From contig JBFWRS010000004.1 in the NCBI GenBank assembly GCA_050248795.1, forward strand, positions 62,001 through 126,000: DNA of 64,000 bases. The letters run 5' to 3'. This stretch comes from CAZTDU01 sp050248795. Lineage in GTDB: Bacteria > Pseudomonadota > Gammaproteobacteria > Burkholderiales > SG8-39. A program made the translations under genes and the position numbers. The stretch's first letter is position 1. Every line of letters begins with the position of its first letter. Below, one piece after another: positions 36,344-45,481 of the stretch. The notes beneath the pieces are model-generated. The model did no database searches. It had not been told where the DNA came from and saw only the letters and a program-made list of their open reading frames with translations.

Positions 36344-37603
36344 GTGAATACCCAGGTTCAACTGCACGAAGTGGTCGACTCGCCGCGCGCATGGCTGCGC
36401 CTTGCGGCGGCGTTCGTCATTTCCACCGTCGGCAACGCCGGCATGTGGATACCGCAGACCGTGCTGCCGATGCTGCAGGAGGAGTTCGGCGCCACGCGCG
36501 GGGGCGCTTCGCTGCCCTACACCGCGACCATGCTGGGGGTCGGCGTCGGCACCATCGTCATGGGCCGGCTGGCGGACCGCCTGGGCGTGTTCCCGCTGCT
36601 GGTGTTCGCCGCGCTCGCGCTCGGCTTCGGCTACGTCGTCGCCGGGCTGTCGGAGAGCCTGCTGCAGTTTTCGCTGATCCAGGGCGCTTTGATCGCCGCG
36701 CTGGGCGTTGCGGTCACGTTCGCGCCGTTGCTGGCGGACGTGTCGCTGTGGTTCCGGCGCAGGCTCGGCCTGGCGGTGGCGATCGCGGCCTCCGGCAACT
36801 ACATGGCCGGCGCGATCTGGCCGCCGATCGTGCAGCGCGCGGCCGAGGAGTTCGGCTGGCGCGGCGCGTATTTCGGCGTGGCCGCGGCGAGCGTGATCCT
36901 GATCCTGCCGCTGACGCTGCTGTTCCGCCAGCGCCTGCATGCGCAGACCGCGGCGCAGGCGGCGGCTTCGGGCGCGCGCGGCGAGGCGGTGCGGCCGCTC
37001 GGCATGACGCCAAACGCGCTGCAGACCCTGCTGGTGGTTGCGGGCCTTGCCTGCTGCATCGCCATGTCGATGCCCCAGGTGCATATCGTCGCCTACTGCA
37101 GCGACCTCGGCTACGGTGCCGCGCGCGGCGCCGAGATGCTGTCGCTGATGCTGGCGCTGGGGCTGGTGAGCCGCCTCGCTTCGGGCTGGATCGCGGACCG
37201 CATCGGCGGCCTGCGCACGCTGTTCCTCAGTTCCGGCGGCCAGATGATTGCGCTGCTGCTCTTTCTGCCCTTCGATGGACTGGGCTCGCTGTACGCCATC
37301 TCGGCGCTGTTCGGCCTGGTGCAGGGCGGCGTCGTCGCCTGCTACGCCATCATCGTGCGCGAGCACTTTCCGGCGCGCGAGGCGGCCACGCGCGTCAGCA
37401 TCGCCATCACCGCGACGATCCTCGGCATGTCCGCCGGCGGCTGGCTGTCCGGCGTCATCTTCGATTTCACCGGATCCTACGGCTGGGCCTTCGTGCATGG
37501 CGTCGCGTGGAACGTGCTCAACCTCGCCATCGTCGGCTGGCTGATCCTGCGCGAGGGCGGCTGGCGGCGCGGGCGGCGCGTCGCCGTCGCGGCGGCAGCG
37601 TGA
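36344..37603 (+). CDS. MFS transporter (monocarboxylate/oxalate-formate type)
   Basis: A 419-residue protein with twelve membrane helices. The loop 2-3 signature is MGRLADRLGVFP and its repeat in the second half is SGWIADRIGGLR. The N-terminal helix order and the long cytoplasmic loop (about 195-220) fit the monocarboxylate/OFA group. It starts with GTG after a 50-bp gap, divergent from the alpha-hydroxyacid dehydrogenase, so uptake of a hydroxy- or oxo-acid is plausible. Confidence 0.9.
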   Translation: MNTQVQLHEVVDSPRAWLRLAAAFVISTVGNAGMWIPQTVLPMLQEEFGATRGGASLPYTATMLGVGVGTIVMGRLADRLGVFPLLVFAALALGFGYVVAGLSESLLQFSLIQGALIAALGVAVTFAPLLADVSLWFRRRLGLAVAIAASGNYMAGAIWPPIVQRAAEEFGWRGAYFGVAAASVILILPLTLLFRQRLHAQTAAQAAASGARGEAVRPLGMTPNALQTLLVVAGLACCIAMSMPQVHIVAYCSDLGYGAARGAEMLSLMLALGLVSRLASGWIADRIGGLRTLFLSSGGQMIALLLFLPFDGLGSLYAISALFGLVQGGVVACYAIIVREHFPAREAATRVSIAITATILGMSAGGWLSGVIFDFTGSYGWAFVHGVAWNVLNLAIVGWLILREGGWRRGRRVAVAAAA

Positions 37604-37607
37604 CGCC

Positions 37608-38987
37608 TCAGCCGCCTGCCGGCCGCACCGCGTCCAGCTTCTCCCGCACCAGGCGGATGTGCTGGCGCAGCGCGTACAGCTCGTCGGTGTAGGCGAGCGG
37701 CAGCGGCACGCGCTCGACGGTGGCGTCGAGCTTGTCCAGCCGCTCGGCCAGCGCGGCAAGGTCCGCACCCTCGTCGTGCAGCCGGTCCTCGATCTCGCGC
37801 AGCACGCGGTACCAGCGGAACACGCGCGAGCGGATGCGGAACGCATACAGCGGCGGCACCACGCGCGACAGCGGAATCAGCACCGCGATGATGGTCACCA
37901 GCGCCACCCACATGCGGTCGATGAGGTTGGCGAGCCAGAACGGCAGGTAGCGCTGCAGCACCGGCCTGCCGCTGCGGTAGTAGCGGTCGGCTTCGCTGGA
38001 AAGCGGAAACTCGGTCTGGCTGGCGGTGGGGAACTGGCCGGCGCGCGCGATCCAGCCGCCATCGCCATGGATCTTCGCCGCCGCCTGCACGAAGAGCTGC
38101 TGGAGCGCCGGGTGGGTGTCTTCGCGCGCCACCAGCGACGTGGTCGTGGCCAGCAGCGGAATGTCCCGCGGAGGCACGTCGCGCGACAGGTCGGCAACGC
38201 CGCGCGGCAGCGTCACCGGGCTGAGGAACGGACGCCGCCTGGCATAGGCCTCGGCCTGGGTGAATTCGAAGGTGCGGATGCCCGGGGTCTGCAGCAGCAT
38301 CTGCACCAGCGGCGACTCCGGCGCCGATACCATCACCGCGGCGTCGATCTCGCCGCCGAGCAGCGCGACGACCGACGGCGTCAGGTCGAGCCGCTGGCGC
38401 ACGACGTCGTCGCGCTCCATCAGGTTGTCCTGCAGCAGCCTGCCGAACAGCCCCGGCGAGCCGCTGCCGCGCGCACCGACGTTCACCTTCAGGCCGCGGA
38501 ACTGCGCCAGTTGCGTGAATGTTTCCGCCGGTGCCGCCTTCGCCGCCTCGGCGCGGTAGAAAATCCACACCGGCTCGTAGAACAGGCTGCCGAGGGACAC
38601 CAGCGGCAGTCCCGCGGCCGCTTCCTTCTGCATGCGCGCGGATTCGCTCGATCCGCCCTGCACGAAGGCGATGTCCACGCTGTGCTTTTCGTCGAGCAGC
38701 ATGCGCAGGTTCTCGCGCGAGCCCGGGCTTGCCTGCAGCACGACTTCGATGCGGTGCCGCGCCAGTTCCTGCCTGTAGCGTTCGCCGAACGCGGCGTAGG
38801 CGCTCTGCTCCGGGCCGGTGGCCAGCACTACGCGCCTGGGCGGCGTCGGTTTCAGCACGAAGTACGCGCCGAGCAACAGCACGAGCGCGAGGGCGATGAA
38901 TGGCCCGGCGGTGATCGTCAGGTCGCGCACCGACAGCAGGGTGGCGCGGATGCGCCTGAGGCGGGGCGGTCGGGCGGGCTTGTCCAT
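37608..38987 (-). CDS. TAXI-family receptor-like protein with membrane anchors
   Basis: A 459-residue protein. After an N-terminal anchor helix (about 26-46) comes a TAXI-type solute-binding domain (about 50-325) with ATGPEQSAYAAFGERY, VDIAFVQGGSS, FRGLKVNVGARGSGSPG and GGEIDAAVMVSAPES. A second membrane helix (about 350-372) and a C-terminal coiled region follow. TAXI domains are usually free periplasmic TRAP receptors; here the domain is tethered at both ends and no TRAP membrane subunit is present. A sensing role is possible. Confidence 0.85.
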   Translation of the reverse strand: MDKPARPPRLRRIRATLLSVRDLTITAGPFIALALVLLLGAYFVLKPTPPRRVVLATGPEQSAYAAFGERYRQELARHRIEVVLQASPGSRENLRMLLDEKHSVDIAFVQGGSSESARMQKEAAAGLPLVSLGSLFYEPVWIFYRAEAAKAAPAETFTQLAQFRGLKVNVGARGSGSPGLFGRLLQDNLMERDDVVRQRLDLTPSVVALLGGEIDAAVMVSAPESPLVQMLLQTPGIRTFEFTQAEAYARRRPFLSPVTLPRGVADLSRDVPPRDIPLLATTTSLVAREDTHPALQQLFVQAAAKIHGDGGWIARAGQFPTASQTEFPLSSEADRYYRSGRPVLQRYLPFWLANLIDRMWVALVTIIAVLIPLSRVVPPLYAFRIRSRVFRWYRVLREIEDRLHDEGADLAALAERLDKLDATVERVPLPLAYTDELYALRQHIRLVREKLDAVRPAGG

Positions 38988-39032
38988 GCGGCTCCGATTC
39001 TATGTGATGCAGCGCTGCGGGATAATGCACGC

Positions 39033-39443
39033 ATGCCGGCGCGCCTGACGATTCCCATGCACGAAGTCGAGATCACTGCGGTGCGCTCGGCCGGCGCCGG
39101 CGGGCAGAACGTCAACAAGGTGTCCAGCGCCATCCACCTGCGCTTCGACGTGCGCGCGTCGTCGTTGCCCGCGGCGGTGAAGGCGCGCCTGCTCGCGCTG
39201 CAGGACCAGCGCATCACGCGCGACGGCGTGGTGGTGATCAAGGCGCAGCGCCACCGCAGCCAGGACATGAACCGCGACGAGGCGCTCGAGCGCCTGCATG
39301 CGCTGGTCGAACGTGTCGCGGTGCCGCCGCGGCCGCGCCGGCCCACCAGACCGACACGCGCCTCGAAGCTGCGCCGCGTCGAAGGCAAGGTCAGGCGCGG
39401 CCAGATCAAGGCGCTGCGCGGCAGGGTGCGCGGCGGCGAATGA
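39033..39443 (+). CDS. arfB: Alternative ribosome-rescue factor ArfB (YaeJ)
   Basis: A 136-residue release-factor-like hydrolase. The catalytic GGQ is in SAGAGGQNVNKVSSAI (about residues 18-33), with the stop-codon-recognition domain missing. The lysine/arginine-rich tail (about 98-136, RPRRPTRPTRASKLRR onward) inserts into the empty mRNA channel of stalled ribosomes. It frees nascent chains from non-stop complexes. A lysine-exporter-type gene starts 29 bp downstream. Confidence 0.95.
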   Translation: MPARLTIPMHEVEITAVRSAGAGGQNVNKVSSAIHLRFDVRASSLPAAVKARLLALQDQRITRDGVVVIKAQRHRSQDMNRDEALERLHALVERVAVPPRPRRPTRPTRASKLRRVEGKVRRGQIKALRGRVRGGE

Positions 39444-39472
39444 GGCGGCCGCCGCGGACGTAGAATCGCCGC

Positions 39473-40102
39473 ATGATCGGCGTGACGAATTACTGGGCAT
39501 TCTGCGTCGCGGTGCTGGTGTTCCTGGCGCTGCCCGGGCCGGGCACCTTCGCCATCCTCACCTGTACCGGCAAGGGCGGCTTGCGCGGCGGCTTCGTCTC
39601 GCTGGCCGGCATCATGCTGGGCGACTGGCTGCTGATGGTGGCGGCGATGCTCGGCGTCGCCGCGATCCTGCAGGCGCATCCGCTGGCGTTCAAGGCGGTG
39701 CAGTACCTGGGCGTGGCTTACCTGGTCTGGGTCGGGCTGCAACTCGTGTTCGCGAAGTCCGGCACCGGCAATGCCACGCTGCTGCCGCTGCCGCACGGGC
39801 GCTTCTTCCGCCAGTCGTTCTTCATCACGCTGATCAACCCCAAGGCCATCGTCTTCTACATGGCCTTCTTTCCGCTGTTCATCGATCCCGCGGTGCGCGG
39901 CGATCCGACGGCGGTGTTCCTCACCTTCGTCGTGCTGGCGCTGACGATCTCGGTGCTGACGCTCTTCTACGGCAGCATGCTGGTGTTCGTCGGCAATGCG
40001 GTGGCGCGCGCGTTCGCGCGCAACCGTGCTGCGGGCCGCATCGCATCGAAGCTGGCGGGGGTTTGCCTGATCGGCTTCGGCGTGAAGCTGTCGACCGGCT
40101 AG
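39473..40102 (+). CDS. LysE/RhtB family amino-acid exporter
   Basis: A 209-residue membrane protein with about six helices. It has the family motif FLALPGPGTFAILTCTGKGGLRGGF region near the N terminus (Gly-Pro-Gly loop), GVAYLVWVGLQLVF and FFITLINPKAIVFYMAFFPLF. RhtB-type proteins export homoserine, threonine, leucine or related amino acids. Its last four bases overlap the end of the convergent aldo-keto reductase gene. Confidence 0.92.
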   Translation: MIGVTNYWAFCVAVLVFLALPGPGTFAILTCTGKGGLRGGFVSLAGIMLGDWLLMVAAMLGVAAILQAHPLAFKAVQYLGVAYLVWVGLQLVFAKSGTGNATLLPLPHGRFFRQSFFITLINPKAIVFYMAFFPLFIDPAVRGDPTAVFLTFVVLALTISVLTLFYGSMLVFVGNAVARAFARNRAAGRIASKLAGVCLIGFGVKLSTG

Positions 40103-40932
40103 AGCATCTCGAGCGGCCTGGCGCGTGCGGGCGGTGGGAAAAGCCGGTCGAGTTCCGCCAGTTGCGCGGCGTCCAGCGTGAGCGCGAGCGCGCCCAGGTT
40201 CTCCTCGACACGCTTTCGATGGCCGCTCTTCGGAATGACGATGACGTCGTCCCTGACCAGCAGCCACGCCAGCGCCGCCTGCGCGGGCGTCATGCCATGG
40301 CGCCGGGAGAAATCCGCGAGGCCGCGCTGGCCGAGCAGGCGCGCCTGTTCCAGCGGCGAATACGCCATCACCGGGATGCGCCGCGCGCGCTGCCAGGGCA
40401 GCAGGTCGTACTCGATGCCGCGCCGCGACAGGTTGTACAGCAACTGGTTCGTCGCGGTGCGCTCGCCGCCGGGCAGCGCGCACCACTCGCGCATATCGGC
40501 GAGGTCGAGGTTGCTGACGCCGTAGTGGCGGATCTTGCCTGCTTCGCGCAGCCGCACCAGCGCCTCCAACGTCTCGGCAAAGGGCACGCCACCGCGCCAA
40601 TGCAGCAGGTACAGGTCGATGCGGTCGGTGCCAAGTCGTTTCAGGCTGCGCTCGCAGGCGGCGGCGGTGCCGCGCCGGCTGGCGTTCTCCGGCAGCACCT
40701 TGCTGACCAGGAACACTTCGTCGCGCCGGCCCGCGATCGCCTCGCCGACCAGTTGTTCCGAGCGGCCGTCGCCATACATCTCGGCGGTGTCGATGAGCCT
40801 CAGCCCGTGGTCCAGACCGAAGCGCAGCGCAGCGAGTTCTTCTGCGCGCGCCGCGCGCGAGTCGCCCATGTTCCAGGTGCCGAGGCCGAACGCCGGCACG
40901 CGCTCGCCGTCGGGCAGGGCAACGGTCCTCAT
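40099..40932 (-). CDS. Aldo/keto reductase
   Basis: A 277-residue AKR of the TIM-barrel superfamily. The catalytic tetrad is visible as Asp and Tyr in LIDTAEMYGDG, Lys in FLVSKVLPEN and His in LYLLHWRGGVP. The C-terminal NADPH-binding VIVIPKSGHRKRVEENLGAL is intact. It reduces aldehydes or ketones with NADPH. The start overlaps the stop of the MliC-like lipoprotein gene by four bases (ATGA), so it is the last gene of a coupled four-gene run. Confidence 0.93.
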   Translation of the reverse strand: MRTVALPDGERVPAFGLGTWNMGDSRAARAEELAALRFGLDHGLRLIDTAEMYGDGRSEQLVGEAIAGRRDEVFLVSKVLPENASRRGTAAACERSLKRLGTDRIDLYLLHWRGGVPFAETLEALVRLREAGKIRHYGVSNLDLADMREWCALPGGERTATNQLLYNLSRRGIEYDLLPWQRARRIPVMAYSPLEQARLLGQRGLADFSRRHGMTPAQAALAWLLVRDDVIVIPKSGHRKRVEENLGALALTLDAAQLAELDRLFPPPARARPLEML

Positions 40933-41279
40933 TTCTTTTCGGCGGGCGGCGCGGGAATCCTGCAGTTGGCAAATTCGGCAGGCGGATCGACCAGCGTCGC
41001 CGCGGCGCCATCCAGCTGCAGCATCACCTTGCCGGTGGCGTAGCGCCCTTCGGCGCCGGCGCGCTCCAGCCGCAGTTGCCGGTCGGGTGCGATCAGCCAC
41101 ACCGCGCCGCCTTCGATGCGGCGCACCCAGAAGCGCTTGCCCCCGTCGCAGCGGTATTCGGTCGCATCGGTGACGGTGCGGTTTACCTCGGCCGGCCCGC
41201 TTTCGGCGAACGGCCATACGCTCACGCTGCCGCAACCGGCGAGCAGCAGCGTGGATGCGGCAATCAGGTGCAGCTTCAT
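40929..41279 (-). CDS. MliC-like lysozyme-inhibitor lipoprotein
   Basis: A 116-residue lipoprotein. The lipobox LLLAGC gives a lipidated Cys16. The mature part has the MliC/PliC pattern EYRCDGGKRFWVRR ... VWLIAPDRQLRLERA ... YATGKVMLQLDGAAATLV, with a second Cys in FANCRIP that could pair with the first. MliC proteins block host C-type lysozyme at the cell envelope. The gene overlaps both neighbours by ATGA. Confidence 0.85.
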   Translation of the reverse strand: MKLHLIAASTLLLAGCGSVSVWPFAESGPAEVNRTVTDATEYRCDGGKRFWVRRIEGGAVWLIAPDRQLRLERAGAEGRYATGKVMLQLDGAAATLVDPPAEFANCRIPAPPAEKK

Positions 41280-41647
41280 TGCGCGTCGTCTCCCTGGTCA
41301 GCAGCCGAGTCTACCTGCCCGCGCCGCCGCGGCCAGCATGCGAGCAGCACGCGCGCCGCCAGGTGCAGCGCCAGCAGCACGATCACCGCCCAGCACAGCC
41401 AGCGCATTCCCGCGTAGCCGAGCAGGGCGAACTTCTGCCCCGCCCAGGCGAAGGCGCCACCCAGCACGAGCAGCGCAATCGCCGCCTGCAGCGCGGCCGG
41501 CGCGGGATCGTCTGCGCTGATCGCTGCGAGCGCGACCGTTGCAAGTGCGGCAAACACCAGCGGGAACCACGGCCAGAGGCGGCCGGGCGCATCCAGCGGC
41601 CACGCCGTGCCGAGGACGCAACCCAGGACGACCATATACGTGGCCAT
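41276..41647 (-). CDS. Small membrane protein, unknown function
   Basis: A 123-residue protein with about four predicted membrane helices (5-25, 27-43, 50-68 and 75-100) and a charged, polar C terminus (CWPRRRGQVDSAADQGDDAQ). No family was recognised. The ATG at 41647 is chosen because it lies 11 bp after the CinA-type gene; its stop overlaps the MliC gene start. Context suggests an envelope role but does not prove it. Confidence 0.65.
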   Translation of the reverse strand: MATYMVVLGCVLGTAWPLDAPGRLWPWFPLVFAALATVALAAISADDPAPAALQAAIALLVLGGAFAWAGQKFALLGYAGMRWLCWAVIVLLALHLAARVLLACWPRRRGQVDSAADQGDDAQ

Positions 41648-41658
41648 TCGTAGTTCGC

Positions 41659-42165
41659 CTAGCGGGAAGGCGATGCTCCCTTGCGCAGGCAGTCCTCGAG
41701 CAGCGCCAGCGCGCGGCGCGCGAACTCCCACATATTGGCTTCCCGGTCCATGCTGCCGGTCTCCACGGTGATCACCGCGTTCACCGGCCCGCTGACCGCG
41801 ATGCAGGCGTGACCTGCGGCGTCGCCGTAGCGGTTTCCGCTCGGCCCGCTCGCGCCGGTCTCGCCGACGCCCCATGTGGTGCCCATGTTCTCGCGCACGC
41901 GGCGCGCCAGCAGGCCGGCGAACGCTTCGCTGGCCGAGCGCATGCCGGACATCTCGTCCTTGGCGATGCCGAACACGGCGCGGCTCTTCGGCGTGTAGAT
42001 CAGGTTGCCGCCGATGTAGTACGCGGATGCGCCCGGCACCGCGACCAGCGCCGCATTGATCAGGCCGCCGGCCGAGGATTCGGCGACCGCAATGGTTTCA
42101 CCGCGCCGCTTCAGCAGTTCGCCGGCGGCGGCGCCCAGCACGGAAAGAGATGGCATCGCGCTCAT
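41659..42165 (-). CDS. CinA C-terminal domain / PncC-type nicotinamide-nucleotide amidase
   Basis: A 168-residue CinA C-terminal-domain protein, showing AVAESSAGGLINAAL, GGNLIYTPKSRAVFGI, VGETGASGPSGNRYGD and AGHACIAVSGP. PncC deamidates nicotinamide mononucleotide in NAD recycling. The usual TGIAGP loop reads TGASGP here, and the substrate strands are less standard than in E. coli PncC, so the activity is probable, not certain. It is the first gene of a minus-strand run and divergent from the Sel1 gene. Confidence 0.85.
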   Translation of the reverse strand: MSAMPSLSVLGAAAGELLKRRGETIAVAESSAGGLINAALVAVPGASAYYIGGNLIYTPKSRAVFGIAKDEMSGMRSASEAFAGLLARRVRENMGTTWGVGETGASGPSGNRYGDAAGHACIAVSGPVNAVITVETGSMDREANMWEFARRALALLEDCLRKGASPSR

Positions 42166-42199
42166 GGTTCGGAGTTTCGCGCACTATACTCGCCGCTCC

Positions 42200-43213
42200 A
42201 TGCCGCTGAGGTCCTTCTTCCTGCCTGCCTGCACGCTGCTGATCGCGGCGGGCTTGCTGTCTGCTTGCACCGAGCAGGAGGCCGCGAAACCGGCACCCAA
42301 AGCCGAGGCGCCGCCAGCGCCGCCGAAGCCGCAGCCGCAGCCGGAGGACACGCGCTCGCCGCTGCAGAAGTCCGCCGACGCAGGCGACCCGGCGGCGCAG
42401 GTCGAGCTCGGCTGGCAGCACGCCAACGGCAAGGGCGTGGACCAGGACGCGGCGAAGGCGCTCGAGTGGTTCCGCAAGGCGGCGGAGCAGGGCCATGCCG
42501 GCGGGCAGAGTGCGCTCAGCATGATGTACGCCATGGGCGAGGGCGTGGAGAAGGACCTCGTAGTGGCCTTCGAGTGGCAGCAGAAGGCCGCGGCCCAGGG
42601 TGGCGCGGACGACCAGTACGCGCTCGCGCTGCTGTACCGCAACGGCCAGGGCGTCGAGAAGGACGCGGCGAAGGCCGCCGAGTGGTTCCTCAAGGCCGGG
42701 GCGCAGGGGCATGCGGAGGCGCAGTACTACCTTGGCGTGATGCACTCGCAGGGCGATGGCGTGCCGAGGGACGCGGTGAAGGCGGTCGAATGGCACCGCA
42801 AGGCGGCAATGCAGGGCCAGCGCTCGTCGCAGTTCAGCCTGAGCTGGTTCCATGCAGAAGGCAGCGGCGTGGCGAAGGACGAGGTGCTGGGCTATGTGTG
42901 GGCGAACCTCGCCGCCGCGAAAGGCAGCGAAGCGGCGGCGAAGCGCCGCGACGATCTCGAGATCATGCTCAGCCCCGAGCAGCGCGACGAGGGCCAGCGC
43001 ATCGCCTCGAACTGGAAGCCGGGCGAGCTGCCGCAGCGCGAAGCGCCCGGCGCGCGCGCTGGCTCGGCTGACGCCACGCCCGCTTCCACGCAAAGCGCCG
43101 CGCCGCTGGTGCCCGAGCTGCCGACCGTAAAGCTGAAGCCGCCGCCGGATGTCGCCGGCGACAAGGACGTACTGATCGGCAAGCCAGCCGCGCGCAAGGA
43201 GGCTACACCATGA
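42200..43213 (+). CDS. Sel1-repeat lipoprotein
   Basis: A 337-residue exported protein. The signal and lipobox LLSAC are followed by a Pro/Ala-rich linker (about 25-50). Five or six Sel1-like repeats then follow (AQVELGWQHANGKGVDQD, ALSMMYAMGEGVEKD, YALALLYRNGQGVEKD, YYLGVMHSQGDGVPRD, FSLSWFHAEGSGVAKD), each with an AAKALEWFRKAAEQG-type helix. A Pro/Ala tail ends it. Sel1 domains are protein-binding scaffolds. TATACT lies 15 bp before the start as a -10 candidate. Its stop overlaps the flavoprotein start (ATGA). Confidence 0.9.
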   Translation: MPLRSFFLPACTLLIAAGLLSACTEQEAAKPAPKAEAPPAPPKPQPQPEDTRSPLQKSADAGDPAAQVELGWQHANGKGVDQDAAKALEWFRKAAEQGHAGGQSALSMMYAMGEGVEKDLVVAFEWQQKAAAQGGADDQYALALLYRNGQGVEKDAAKAAEWFLKAGAQGHAEAQYYLGVMHSQGDGVPRDAVKAVEWHRKAAMQGQRSSQFSLSWFHAEGSGVAKDEVLGYVWANLAAAKGSEAAAKRRDDLEIMLSPEQRDEGQRIASNWKPGELPQREAPGARAGSADATPASTQSAAPLVPELPTVKLKPPPDVAGDKDVLIGKPAARKEATP

Positions 43214-44583
43214 GCGAGAAATTCGATGCCATCGTCGTCGGCGCCGGCCAGGCCGGACCCGCGCTTGCCGCGCGCCTGGACGCAGAAGGCCTGAAGACGG
43301 CGCTGGTCGAGAGGAAACTGCTCGGCGGCACCTGCGTGAATGTCGGCTGCATCCCGACCAAGACGCTGGTGGCGAGCGCGCGGGCGGTGCACGTGGCGCG
43401 ACGTGGCGCCGAGTTCGGCTTCGCCGCCGGCGACATCCGCGTCGACATGGGAGCGGTGAAGCAGCGCAAGGACGCGGTGGTGAAGCAATCGTCCGACGGC
43501 CTCGCCAAGTGGATCGCCGGCATGAAGCACGTCACGCTGATCGAGGGCCATGCGCGTTTCACCGGACCGCACGCGATGGACGTGGGCGGCCGCGCGCTGT
43601 CGGCGGACAGGATCTTCCTCAATGTCGGCGGGCGCGCACTGGTGCCGGACCTTCCCGGCGTCAGGGACGTGCCGTTCCTCACCAATTCGTCGATCATGGA
43701 ACTCGACCGCGTTCCCGAGCACCTGCTGATCGTCGGCGGCAGCTACATCGGCCTGGAGTTCGCACAGATGTTCCGGCGCTTCGGCGCGCAGGTCACGGTG
43801 ATCGAGCGCTCCGCCAAGCTGCTGCCGCGCGAGGACGACGACGTCGCGGCCGGGATCCGCGACATCCTCGAGCGCGAGGGGGTGACGATCCGTACCGGCG
43901 CCGACTGCATGGAAGTGAAGCGGCAGGGCGGGCGCATTACTGTCGGGCTTGCCTGCGACGCGGGCGCGCCGCTCGCCGAAGGCAGCCACCTGCTGCTGGC
44001 GGTGGGCCGGCTGCCGAACACGCAGGATCTTGGCCTGGAGGCGGCCGGCATCGAGGCCGACGCGCGCGGCTTCATCAAGGTCGACGAGCAGTGCCGCACC
44101 AACGTGCAGGGCGTCTGGGCGCTCGGCGACGCCAACGGCCGCGGCGCGTTCACGCACACCTCGTGGAACGACTACGAAATCGTCGCCGCCAACCTGTTCG
44201 ATGGCGACGCGCGGCGCATATCGGACCGCATCGGCTGCTATGCGCTGTTCATCGATCCGCCGCTCGGGCGTGTCGGCATGAACGAGGCGGAAGCGAAGGC
44301 GAGCGGGCGCAAGCTGCTGGCCGCGAAAATGCCGATGGCACGCGTCGGGCGCGCGAGGGAAGCCGGGGAAACGCAGGGCTTCATGAAGGTGCTGGTGGAT
44401 GCCGATACGCAGGAACTGCTCGGCGCCGCCATCCTCGGCCTGAACGGCGACGAGGTGGTGCATGCGTTGCTGGACGTGATGTATGCGAAGAAGCCTTTCA
44501 CCACCATCCAGCGCGCGGTGCACATTCATCCGACCGTAAGCGAACTCGTGCCTACGCTGCTCGGGCAGTTGAAGCCGGCCTGA
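43210..44583 (+). CDS. Pyridine nucleotide-disulfide oxidoreductase (mercuric reductase/Lpd-like)
   Basis: A 457-residue FAD flavoprotein. It has VVGAGQAGPALAARL at the N terminus, the redox disulfide GGTCVNVGCIPTKT, a second nucleotide site IVGGSYIGLEFAQMF, WALGDANGRGAFTHTS and the C-terminal VHIHPTVSEL holding the catalytic His-Glu. It lacks a metal-binding N-terminal domain, so it is not a typical MerA. The disulfide substrate is unknown. It is coupled to the Sel1 gene by ATGA, with the hydrolase gene starting one base after its stop. Confidence 0.9.
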   Translation: MSEKFDAIVVGAGQAGPALAARLDAEGLKTALVERKLLGGTCVNVGCIPTKTLVASARAVHVARRGAEFGFAAGDIRVDMGAVKQRKDAVVKQSSDGLAKWIAGMKHVTLIEGHARFTGPHAMDVGGRALSADRIFLNVGGRALVPDLPGVRDVPFLTNSSIMELDRVPEHLLIVGGSYIGLEFAQMFRRFGAQVTVIERSAKLLPREDDDVAAGIRDILEREGVTIRTGADCMEVKRQGGRITVGLACDAGAPLAEGSHLLLAVGRLPNTQDLGLEAAGIEADARGFIKVDEQCRTNVQGVWALGDANGRGAFTHTSWNDYEIVAANLFDGDARRISDRIGCYALFIDPPLGRVGMNEAEAKASGRKLLAAKMPMARVGRAREAGETQGFMKVLVDADTQELLGAAILGLNGDEVVHALLDVMYAKKPFTTIQRAVHIHPTVSELVPTLLGQLKPA

Positions 44584-44584
44584 C

Positions 44585-45481
44585 ATGCACCGCAGCGTCC
44601 GCACCCCGGCCCTCGACATCGCCTACCTGGAATCCGGCCCGGCCGATGGTCCGCCGGTGGTGCTGCTGCATGGCTGGCCTTCCGACGTGCACGACTGGGA
44701 CGAGGTGGCGCCGCCGCTGGCCGCGGCAGGTTTCCGCGTGCTGGTGCCCTGGCTGCGCGGCTTCGGGCCGACGCGCTTCCTGGACGCGAAGACGCCGCGC
44801 TCGGGCCAGCAGGCAGCGCTGGGCGCGGACCTGCGTGATTTCCTCGATGCGCTCGGCATTGGCCAGGCGCTGCTCGCCGGCTACGACTGGGGCGGACGCG
44901 CGGCCTGCATCGTCGCCGCGCTGTGGCCGGAGCGCGTGCGGGCGCTGGTCAGCATCAACGGCTACGCCATCCAGGACATCGCGCACGGCGCACAGCCTGC
45001 GGATGCGGCGCAGGAGCACCGCTACTGGTACCACTGGTATTTCCACACCGCGCGCGGCCGTGCCGGGCTGCAGAAGAACCGGCACGATATCGCGCGCCTG
45101 TTGTGGCGGTTGTGGTCGCCCAACTGGCAGTTCGGCGACGCGACCTTCGATGCCAGCGCGGCGAGCCTGGACAACCCGGATTACGTAGACGTGACGATCA
45201 GTTCGTACTGCCATCGCTACGGCAACGCGCCCGGCGACCCGGCCTACGACGACATCGAGGCGCGGCTGGCGAAGAAGCCGAAGATCGCCGCGCCGACGAT
45301 CGTGCTGCACGGCGAAGCAGACGGCGTCGGGCCGCCTTCCCAGTCCGCGCACGCGTCGCGTCATTTCAGCGGCCGCTACGAACGCTGGCTGGTGCCGGTG
45401 GCCGGGCATTTCCTCCCGCGCGAGGCGCCGATGAAGGTGGTCGAAGCGGTGCGCGAACTGGACGCGGCGACGCGCGCATGA
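44585..45481 (+). CDS. Alpha/beta hydrolase (epoxide hydrolase/haloalkane dehalogenase-like)
   Basis: A 298-residue hydrolase with the oxyanion HGWPS motif near residue 29 and a nucleophile elbow GYDWGG, where the nucleophile is Asp as in epoxide hydrolases and dehalogenases. The last catalytic His is in VAGHFLPRE, and the acid is in LHGEADG. The substrate is unknown. The gene is third in a tightly coupled run and overlaps the next gene by ATGA. Confidence 0.9.
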   Translation: MHRSVRTPALDIAYLESGPADGPPVVLLHGWPSDVHDWDEVAPPLAAAGFRVLVPWLRGFGPTRFLDAKTPRSGQQAALGADLRDFLDALGIGQALLAGYDWGGRAACIVAALWPERVRALVSINGYAIQDIAHGAQPADAAQEHRYWYHWYFHTARGRAGLQKNRHDIARLLWRLWSPNWQFGDATFDASAASLDNPDYVDVTISSYCHRYGNAPGDPAYDDIEARLAKKPKIAAPTIVLHGEADGVGPPSQSAHASRHFSGRYERWLVPVAGHFLPREAPMKVVEAVRELDAATRA

